Source: Oscillospiraceae bacterium (lineage in GTDB: Bacteria; Bacillota; Clostridia; Oscillospirales; CAG-272). Taken from it: 32,832 nucleotides of DNA. Where the stretch lies: NCBI GenBank assembly GCA_015064315.1, contig SVSL01000017.1, forward strand, positions 1-32,832, read 5' to 3'. Below, one piece after another: positions 6,713-13,000 of the stretch. The notes under the pieces are model-generated. The model ran no database searches. It had not been told where the DNA came from and saw nothing but the letters and a program-made list of their open reading frames with translations. The stretch's first letter is position 1; every line of letters starts with the position of its first letter. A program made the position numbers and the translations under genes.

Positions 6713-6902
6713 GTTTTTGGACTTCTTGTGGGATAATGAGATTCTTTCAGCCATAGCATACCTAATCACATTAGGTTGGTTTGCGTATGCGTTAGGCATT
6801 ATAAGTAGTCATGGTAGTGCTTTAGGTAGAATATTCTTTTTTGTGTGGGCAATGGTGTTAGTATTTATTTGGATGATTCATAAAAGCAATAAAAACGAAT
6901 AA
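6696..6902 (+). CDS. Small two-TM prophage membrane protein
   Basis: 68 residues from ATG 6696 (GGAGG nine bases upstream; a longer upstream extension is out of context within the preceding gene). After a short cytoplasmic start (MKKFFEFLDFLWDNE) there are two hydrophobic segments, about 17-36 and 43-60, then a basic tail (HKSNKNE). Two-TM proteins expressed from the lysogenic operon are commonly superinfection-exclusion or anti-injection proteins; that is inference from location and topology only. It is cotranscribed with the integrase, 17 bases before its start. Confidence 0.75.
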   Translation: MKKFFEFLDFLWDNEILSAIAYLITLGWFAYALGIISSHGSALGRIFFFVWAMVLVFIWMIHKSNKNE

Positions 6903-6919
6903 GTAAAGGAGGAGGTAAC

Positions 6920-8395
6920 TTGGAAAAAGATTTATTAAGAATAGGCTCTGCATATATCAGAGTATCGGACGAGAGGCAAGACGAGTATAGCCCCGACTCC
7001 CAATTGAAGAAGATACGAGAGTATGCAGCCAAGGATGGATACATGATCCCCGATGAGTTCGTCTTCTATGATGACGGTATATCGGGTAAAAGCACTAAAA
7101 AAAGAAATGACTTCAACCGCATGATTGCCATTGCAAAGGAGAAGAATCATCCATTCGATAGAATATATGTGTGGAAGTTTTCTCGATTCGCTCGTAACCA
7201 AGAGGAGAGCATGGTTTATAAGAACCTGCTCCGAAAGAAAGGCGTGACCGTTATCTCCGTCTCCGAGCCGATCCCGGAAGGACACTTTGGTTCGCTTATA
7301 GAGAGGATCATAGAGTGGACGGACGAGTATTACCTTGTTAACCTTGGTGCCGAGGTAACGAGAGGTATGACCGAGAAGGCATCCCGTGGAGAGCCTACCT
7401 GCGCCCCACCGTTTGGGTATATCATGAGGGACAAGAAATATTATCCCGATGAGGAAAGCGGTAAGGCGAACATCGTAAGGGAAGTATTTACCCTCTTTTC
7501 CAACGGCGTAGGACAAAGAGAAATAGCCATCATACTTGGACAGAGAGGAGTCAGAACAAAGTATGGCAATATGCCCAAAAACAGGTGGATAGAATATATG
7601 CTTCGCAATCCTTGCTATATCGGAATGATCAGATGGACTCCCGATGGCACGAGGTCAGTAAGTAAGGGAAAACTTGATAACGAGAACATCATGATCGTAC
7701 CCGGTGGACATGAACCACTCATATCACAAGATTTGTGGGATAAGGTACAAAAGATGATTGATGCCCAAAAAAAGGCATACCCAAAGTACGCAAGACGTGA
7801 GCAACCTGTTCAATATATGCTCAAAGGGCTTGTAAGGTGTAGCTCTTGTGGGGGAACGATAGCAATGTCTTCTGCGGTAAGTGGAAAGTCCAAAGTGCGC
7901 ACCCTGCAATGTTGCAACTATTCAAAAGGCTCATGCCACACCTCGCACTCTATCACCATGCCAAGGCTCGAGGCAGCTTTTATGGAAGGCATTCGGCAGG
8001 CGGTGGAAGGAAAGCAATTCACTATATCTCCGAGAGTGCCAAAGAAGCAGGATCAGAATATTATAGACTTTGATAAACTGATTGCCGTTGAGGAGCGCAG
8101 ACTTAAAAGAGCAAAGGAAGCGTACCTTGCGGAGATAGACACAATAGAACAGTACGGACAAAACAAGAAGGAGATTACGGCGAGGATAGACGATCTAATA
8201 GCAAGACGGGACAAGGAGATTGTCGAAAAAATAAATATGGATGAGTTTACAAAAAAGGTCGCAGGAATCGTGGAATTTATTGAGCGAGAGGATGTCACGG
8301 ACCAAGCCAAGAACGAGGCTCTCCACACCATAATTGAAAAGATTGTATTTGAGAAGGCTAAAGGTAATTTGGCTATATTTTTTCACGATTTATAA
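6920..8395 (+). CDS. Large serine integrase (site-specific recombinase)
   Basis: Catalyses prophage integration between attP and attB and, with a directionality factor, excision. 491 residues, starting at TTG 6920, justified by the GGAGGAGGT site. Resolvase catalytic domain about 8-150 with nucleophile Ser16 in AYIRVS and the YVWKFSRFARN helix (83-93; Arg89, Arg92); recombinase DNA-binding domain about 155-280; zinc ribbon with Cys307, Cys310, Cys331/332 and Cys339; coiled-coil about 385-460 that in this family controls direction. All catalytic landmarks look intact. The stop is 4 bases from the truncated cotJC end, so the gene sits at the prophage boundary, as expected for attP-linked integrases. 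Confidence 0.95.
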   Translation: MEKDLLRIGSAYIRVSDERQDEYSPDSQLKKIREYAAKDGYMIPDEFVFYDDGISGKSTKKRNDFNRMIAIAKEKNHPFDRIYVWKFSRFARNQEESMVYKNLLRKKGVTVISVSEPIPEGHFGSLIERIIEWTDEYYLVNLGAEVTRGMTEKASRGEPTCAPPFGYIMRDKKYYPDEESGKANIVREVFTLFSNGVGQREIAIILGQRGVRTKYGNMPKNRWIEYMLRNPCYIGMIRWTPDGTRSVSKGKLDNENIMIVPGGHEPLISQDLWDKVQKMIDAQKKAYPKYARREQPVQYMLKGLVRCSSCGGTIAMSSAVSGKSKVRTLQCCNYSKGSCHTSHSITMPRLEAAFMEGIRQAVEGKQFTISPRVPKKQDQNIIDFDKLIAVEERRLKRAKEAYLAEIDTIEQYGQNKKEITARIDDLIARRDKEIVEKINMDEFTKKVAGIVEFIEREDVTDQAKNEALHTIIEKIVFEKAKGNLAIFFHDL

Positions 8396-8440
8396 TCATC
8401 ATAAGAAACAATTCGGTCCACCAAGCTGGGAAATGATGAT
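8395..8440. other. Putative prophage attachment junction inside cotJC
   Basis: CotJC coding sequence ends abruptly here: after codons for GGP (8414-8422) the reading departs from the family sequence and stops. Eight-base inverted arms ATCATCAT (8395-8402) and ATGATGAT (8433-8440) flank a centre at 8417/8418, inside GGTCC, right where homology ends. Serine-integrase sites have a central dinucleotide with imperfect arms, so crossover near 8416-8419 is plausible. The exact core cannot be fixed without the other prophage end. Confidence 0.6.
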
Positions 8441-8509
8441 CTGCGCCAGCTGAGGATTGGGATTCTTGATCTTTACGGGGTATTGAAGCTTCTTGTCATA
8501 AGTCCACAT
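8399..8509 (-). pseudogene. cotJC: CotJC N-terminal fragment interrupted by prophage
   Basis: 36 residues, opening MWTYDKKLQYPVKIKNPNPQ and continuing LAQIIISQLGGP. This matches the conserved start of CotJC, a ~190-residue manganese-catalase-like spore coat protein; family members continue with a D-G-E-L-type sequence after the GGP, whereas here the frame runs into NCFL and a stop contributed by phage DNA. The rest of the gene, including the metal-binding residues, must be outside the window. Ribosome-binding site AGGAGG at 8514-8519, and it lies 18 bases after cotJB, so it was the normal third gene of the operon. The fragment cannot work unless the prophage excises. Confidence 0.9.
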
Positions 8510-8527
8510 ATCGGTCCTCCTCGTTTC

Positions 8528-8800
8528 TCATTCATTGGCATCGGGATCCCAGGGCCAAGGGCCGTTGATCCAATCCCAGGCGTTTTGGTTGGTATTTCCG
8601 TACATGGTCAGCGGTCCGCAATGACTCTGATAGCTTTCCATGAGCTGCTCACGTTCCTTGATCAGCTTGTGATAATAACGCAGAGCCTGCTTGTTTTGAG
8701 GGTAGGCATCCAGATACAGGACGGTCTCCTGCAGGGCAAAATCAATGGCGCGGAGCTTTTTCAGTGCCGCGTTGCAGCTGCGATTTCCGTTCATATTCAT
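8528..8800 (-). CDS. cotJB: Spore coat protein CotJB
   Basis: 90 residues matching the CotJB family: LKKLRAIDFALQETVLYLDAYP near 14-35, then a helix HKLIKEREQLMESYQSHCGPLT (44-65) and the signature C-terminus WDWINGPWPWDPDANE. CotJB is a small spore-coat component made in the mother cell and needed with CotJA and CotJC. It lies 15 bases after cotJA and 18 before the cotJC fragment. Length and motifs are normal, so this gene appears intact despite the downstream interruption. Confidence 0.93.
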   Translation of the reverse strand: MNMNGNRSCNAALKKLRAIDFALQETVLYLDAYPQNKQALRYYHKLIKEREQLMESYQSHCGPLTMYGNTNQNAWDWINGPWPWDPDANE

Positions 8801-8815
8801 ATTGCTCTTGCTCTG

Positions 8816-9181
8816 TTATTTGCAGAGCTTACCTCCTGTTCCCATGGATTTTCTTGCGCCCTCAAAGGGCAGGACCAGCTCGGCAAAAAGGCTGCCGCTG
8901 GAGAGGGCGGTATCGGGCTCGAGAAGATTTCTCCAGCATTGCCGTGGGGAATAGACCATGGCAAGGGAAGGTGCGCCGAGCATTACGGGACATTCGGAGA
9001 GCGCTGTCTCATCGTCGTCCTGATTACAGTTGGGGATTGTAGAGCGCGTTTGGTTGGTGGCTTCCTTGCGTGTCATCTGCATGACAGGAAGGGTGTCACC
9101 GATCAGCTCGCCTCCCACCATTCGGCGCAAAAATTCATCATTGACACGACCCGATGGGGGTCTGTTGTTTTTGGGATACAT
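8816..9181 (-). CDS. cotJA: Spore coat-associated protein CotJA
   Basis: 121 residues. The C-terminal region (LGAPSLAMVYSPRQCWRNLL then EPDTALSSGSLFAELVLPFEG) is the conserved CotJA core; the N-terminal ~65 residues are polar and longer than usual, so length is at the upper end of the family. Start ATG 9181 with AAAGGAAA upstream. First gene of the cotJ operon. A possible sigma-E-like -10 (CATACGCT on the minus strand, 9234-9241) lies upstream; no convincing -35 was found, so that is a weak suggestion. Confidence 0.88.
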   Translation of the reverse strand: MYPKNNRPPSGRVNDEFLRRMVGGELIGDTLPVMQMTRKEATNQTRSTIPNCNQDDDETALSECPVMLGAPSLAMVYSPRQCWRNLLEPDTALSSGSLFAELVLPFEGARKSMGTGGKLCK

Positions 9182-9294
9182 AGCGGTTTCCTTTCTTTGA
9201 GGATTTGCCGTTCCCGTGGGAGCGGCTACTATCAGCGTATGCTTTTTTGTCGAAAAAGGTCAAAAAAGCAAGGGTGAGAATTTTTATTCTGGGC

Positions 9295-9323
9295 TTTACA
9301 AACAGAAAAAAGTATGATATAAT
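9295..9323 (+). promoter_or_regulatory. Promoter for the EEP/GLUG lipoprotein
   Basis: TTTACA (9295-9300), 17 bp, TATAAT (9318-9323), close to the vegetative consensus. The start codon chosen for the lipoprotein lies 60 bases downstream. It is divergent from the cotJ operon. Confidence 0.75.
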
Positions 9324-9382
9324 GAAAATTGGAAATGGATTTTCAGGATGTTTTTCCCAAAATGAACGTAAGAGGTGTTTTT

Positions 9383-12300
9383 ATGAAGCTGAAAAAATTT
9401 TCTTCCATCCTGCTTCTGCTCTCAATGCTGCTGTCAACTCTCGTTTCCTGCGGTGTGGGCGCTCCCATGCAGCAGGAGGGAATTGCATCGGAGGGATATC
9501 CCAACGAGGCGCAGGCAACTGACGCGGCATTTCTTTCAAGGCTTGGCGATCTGCGCGTTATGAGCTATAACGTGCTGACCACCATGAGCGGCAACTCTAC
9601 CCTCAAGCAAAATCGCTATCAGGCGGTTCTGCAGGAGATCAAGGGCTATGCCCCCACTCTGCTGGGACTGCAGGAGGATGCTTCTCACTGGAACACCTTT
9701 TTGACCGAGCAGCTGGTGACAAACGGCACCTATAAGCGCATCAACAGCTCTGTTGGCTCGGGCGAGTATTGCTCGATCTATTATGATACCGCGGTTTTGG
9801 GCACTCCCATTGCCAGCGGTGCTTATTGGCTGACCCATACGGGCAATTCGGGCGCCAACGCGCTGAGATGGGAGGACGTTCCCCAGCGTCACAGAGACGC
9901 GCTGAACATGAAATCGGCATCGGATATGCGCTCCAACCATTCCATTTCCTGCTACATTGACGGCAAGCTCTATACCGAAACCGATGCGGTTCTGGACGTT
10001 CGTTTGATGTCCTACGGTATTTTTGAATTGAACGGACAAAAGTTCCTTTATGCAAACACCCACCTTCAGCACCGCAGTCAGAACGGCAAGCTGGCGGTTA
10101 ACATTCCCGAATTTCTGGAGCTTCGCGAAATGGAGCGAAAGGCAGAGTGGGATATTCTGACCCAAAATATTGACAAGCTGTTGGCGCAGTACGGCGATAT
10201 GCCCGTAATCATTACGGGAGATCTGAACGACGTTATGGGTAGTGCCTCCTACTATCACTTGGCACAAAAATACGACAACGCCTCCAAGCTGGCAAAGATC
10301 CGCAAGGGTCACGACGCCTCCTGGAACTCGGCGTTCAGCTCCGGAGGAAACGGCAATATCAATGCCCAGACGGTTCTCGGCGACGGACAGTCCTCCACGA
10401 CCTTGGATTACTGCTTCCTCACCCCCGACGCATTTACCGTAGAGCAGTATCAGACGGGCGAGGGCAGACAGTACATCACCAACTCCAAGGGGGAGAAGGG
10501 CTACGTCTATTGCTCGGATCACCTTCCCATTATCATTGATCTTTCCTTTGGAAAGGATCAGGGTGTGCCCACGGTGGCTTTGCAAAAGCGTGGGATGGAG
10601 ACGGGAGAGACCTCCTATTACGATGCTTCCAAGGGCGTTGATACCTCTTGGTACGATTCAAGCAAGCCCGACGGAGAATATACCCTGACTACGGCAAATC
10701 AACTGGCAGGCTTCCTTGCTCTGCGACAGAAGCAGGGAATGACCTCCTGCAAAATGCATATCAAGCTTGGTGCCAATATGGTGCTGGGCGCACTGGATCC
10801 CGCATGGCAGGTCTCGGATGATTATCTCTTCGAGGGGACCTTTGACGGACAGGGACATTACGTTTCCTTTGATGCCAACGGCGTACGCAGTCTGCTGGGC
10901 TCCCTTGGAAACGCAACCGTGAAAAATCTTTCGGTGCAGAACAGCTCTCTGACCGTTGCCTCCCACAATGCGCAAAGCGGATATGGCACGATTGCCTCCA
11001 TGGTTGCCGAAAACAAGAACGCTGTGCTTTTCAATATCACCTCCGACTGTGTCATTTCCCACACCGCAGGCTCCGAAAATATCGGCGGCTTGGTCGGCTT
11101 GATCGGCAAGGGAGCTGTGGCGGATTTCCGCTACTGTACCTTCGCAGGCTCCGTTGACGCGGCGGAAAGCAACGCCGTAGGCGGCATTGCAGGTGCTCTG
11201 AATACCGGCTCTGCGGTAAATCTTTTCAACTGCGCAAACGCAGGCAAGATCGTTGGTAACAAATACACGGGCGGCTTGATCGGTATTTCCCGTGCCGAAA
11301 AGCTTCACGTCGGCAATTCCGCCAACGTTGGTGATCTTTTCGCAGGTCGCTGCTCGGGTGGCTTGATCGGATGCATTGAGAGCTGTAACGATCTGATCGT
11401 TGCGGATTGTGCCGTGATGGCAGATCTGGACTTCTCCTCCATTGGCGCGGGCGGAACCGAGAAGGCACCCGTAACGGTTCCTGCGGGCTGTCAGGTAGGC
11501 GGTCTCATCGGCAGAACCTACAACGTGCTGGGCGGTGTTTCCGGCATTACGCTGTCGGGCTCTATGAAGGGCGCGGCAAATCTGATCACCAAGCTGGATA
11601 AGGACGGCAACAGCGCTTACGTAGACTATCTGGCGTCGGGCGGCATCGTGGGCTTCAACTCTGTTTATGCAGACGACGAGAAGGTCATGAACGGCACCAA
11701 GGGATATTCCAATCTTCACTTTGATACCATTCTGGTTTCCATGGAAATGACCGACGTGGACAGCTATTTCGGCGGCACTCGCGACGTTGCCATTGACCTG
11801 AGCGGTTCCCGTATCTCTCTGCGCGATATCGTCTACGATAAGGCAAAGTACGAGGCGTCGGGGCTTCCCATGTGGGGCGCTCGCATTGATCAGAATCGCC
11901 GCATTGACGATTCCAAGGAGACGAACAGCCAGCTGGGGGCAGTTGTTGCATACGATACCGCCGAGTTTTACGCCAACGAGGTCTTTGACGCTAAGGTGAA
12001 CGAGAGCGGCGCTAAGATCAATCACTATACGTGGATGCCCAAGCTTTCGGCTTGGACGGTTGTCAGCGGCGGCATGATGGTTTCTACCAAGGCGCTTCGC
12101 AGCGTGGTGGAGAACGCGCTTCACAACCAAAATCTCTTTGTGATCGGTTATCAGACCCGAGTCAATCAGAACGATTCCACCAAGATCGACGTTCGCTTGG
12201 TTTCGGTCATGTATCGCATTGAAAAGCCCTTGGCGGGCTACCGTCTCGTGATCTCTTACCTCAACGAAAACGGCAAGCGGATCACCACGCAAAAGACGGT

Positions 12301-12517
12301 TTACTGCGACAAGCTCTACACCTCCATCAAGGGCGGAGAAGTTGTTTACACGCCCGATCAGTACGCAGGCAGATATTTCTTCACCGTTGAATTGGAGAGC
12401 CTTTCTCTCGACCTGCAAAAGGATCTGACGGTAACGGTTCAGCCCTTCTCGGCGGAGCAGAGCGGAGAGACGGTTTCCTTCTTGGATTACCGCACCGCGA
12501 CCTACGTTCTGAATTAA
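9383..12517 (+). CDS. Secreted lipoprotein: endonuclease/exonuclease/phosphatase domain plus GLUG-like repeats
   Basis: 1044 residues from ATG 9383 (AGAGGTG site; the longer upstream frame would bury the signal peptide). Signal peptide with lipobox LVSC, Cys23 lipidated. Residues about 55-390 are an EEP-fold phosphodiesterase: VMSYNV, LQED, THLQH, GDLND (near 278-282), LDYCF and SDHLP (near 378), which together keep the metal-binding and catalytic residues. Residues about 430-880 form a beta-helix-like repeat region with FDGQGHYVSF and repeated GGLVGL, GGIAGA, GGLIGI, GGLIGR motifs, as in GLUG/M26-type surface proteins. The remainder is a beta-rich C-terminal module. Likely an extracellular nuclease, phosphatase or sphingomyelinase-like enzyme displayed on the cell surface; substrate unknown. 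Confidence 0.85.
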   Translation: MKLKKFSSILLLLSMLLSTLVSCGVGAPMQQEGIASEGYPNEAQATDAAFLSRLGDLRVMSYNVLTTMSGNSTLKQNRYQAVLQEIKGYAPTLLGLQEDASHWNTFLTEQLVTNGTYKRINSSVGSGEYCSIYYDTAVLGTPIASGAYWLTHTGNSGANALRWEDVPQRHRDALNMKSASDMRSNHSISCYIDGKLYTETDAVLDVRLMSYGIFELNGQKFLYANTHLQHRSQNGKLAVNIPEFLELREMERKAEWDILTQNIDKLLAQYGDMPVIITGDLNDVMGSASYYHLAQKYDNASKLAKIRKGHDASWNSAFSSGGNGNINAQTVLGDGQSSTTLDYCFLTPDAFTVEQYQTGEGRQYITNSKGEKGYVYCSDHLPIIIDLSFGKDQGVPTVALQKRGMETGETSYYDASKGVDTSWYDSSKPDGEYTLTTANQLAGFLALRQKQGMTSCKMHIKLGANMVLGALDPAWQVSDDYLFEGTFDGQGHYVSFDANGVRSLLGSLGNATVKNLSVQNSSLTVASHNAQSGYGTIASMVAENKNAVLFNITSDCVISHTAGSENIGGLVGLIGKGAVADFRYCTFAGSVDAAESNAVGGIAGALNTGSAVNLFNCANAGKIVGNKYTGGLIGISRAEKLHVGNSANVGDLFAGRCSGGLIGCIESCNDLIVADCAVMADLDFSSIGAGGTEKAPVTVPAGCQVGGLIGRTYNVLGGVSGITLSGSMKGAANLITKLDKDGNSAYVDYLASGGIVGFNSVYADDEKVMNGTKGYSNLHFDTILVSMEMTDVDSYFGGTRDVAIDLSGSRISLRDIVYDKAKYEASGLPMWGARIDQNRRIDDSKETNSQLGAVVAYDTAEFYANEVFDAKVNESGAKINHYTWMPKLSAWTVVSGGMMVSTKALRSVVENALHNQNLFVIGYQTRVNQNDSTKIDVRLVSVMYRIEKPLAGYRLVISYLNENGKRITTQKTVYCDKLYTSIKGGEVVYTPDQYAGRYFFTVELESLSLDLQKDLTVTVQPFSAEQSGETVSFLDYRTATYVLN

Positions 12518-12529
12518 AAAAGAAAACTC

Positions 12530-12557
12530 CGCGGCGCCGCCTTTTGACGGCGCCGCG
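12530..12557 (+). terminator. GC-rich hairpin after the lipoprotein (weak terminator)
   Basis: CGCGGCGCCG and CGGCGCCGCG form a 10-bp perfect stem with an 8-base loop, 13 bases after the stop codon. There is no T-run downstream on this strand, so it is at best a partial terminator or an RNA-stabilising hairpin; on the other strand it is followed by a T-rich stretch, but no gene ends there. Confidence 0.45.
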
Positions 12558-12618
12558 TTGATGATGGGGAACACCTTCGAACTTTCAACGGGAACTTTCA
12601 GGAACTTTGAAAAAGGTA

Positions 12619-12647
12619 TTGACAAACGGGAAAAGCTATGATATACT
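12619..12647 (+). promoter_or_regulatory. Promoter of the ileS T-box transcript
   Basis: TTGACA (12619-12624), 17 bp, TATACT (12642-12647). Directly upstream of the T-box leader. Confidence 0.85.
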
Positions 12648-12654
12648 ATTAGAT

Positions 12655-12939
12655 GTTGAAAAAAAGACGTTGACGAAGAACTCCGAAAAGGGAAGGCTTA
12701 CAGAGAGTCCGCGCTTGGTGGAAGCGGACAGTTGGTACTTTTTCAGCGGGATCCCTTCCGAGTTGACGCCCCAAAGAGGACCTTCGGTTCTTGAGTAGGC
12801 GCGTCCGTATGGCTGCGTTAAAGCATAGGAGCTTTCCCGCCTTGTGGCGCCTCCGAAGAAAGTGCGCGCGTTCTCGCGCGAATATGAGTGGTACCGCGGA
12901 TCTTTCCGTCTCATAGCTCTTGGCTGTGGGGCGTTTTTT
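12655..12939 (+). promoter_or_regulatory. T-box leader RNA, isoleucine-specific
   Basis: Binds uncharged tRNA-Ile to switch from termination to ileS expression. Seen: the Stem I apical part AGAGAGTCCGCGC...GGTGGAAGCGGAC (12699-12730), candidate specifier ATC (12751-12753, Ile) followed by CCTTCCGAGTTG, the T-box core GAGTGGTACCGCG (12886-12898) whose TGGT pairs with the tRNA acceptor end, and a terminator stem CGTCTCATAGC / GCTGTGGGGCG (12907-12933, loop TCTTG) followed by six T. Core and terminator are clear; the specifier position is by pattern and agrees with the downstream gene. Confidence 0.92.
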
Positions 12940-13000
12940 GTTTGTCACATGGTCGCTCGTCTATCTCAAAAATCATTATCAAAACAGGAGAAAAAAGAAC

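Noticed and set aside
8483..9277. 264-residue plus-strand frame opposite cotJA/cotJB
   Set aside because: Antisense to two recognised spore-coat genes; no start signal.
10658..12625. 655-residue open frame antisense to the lipoprotein
   Set aside because: Lies entirely opposite the repeat region; no start signal.
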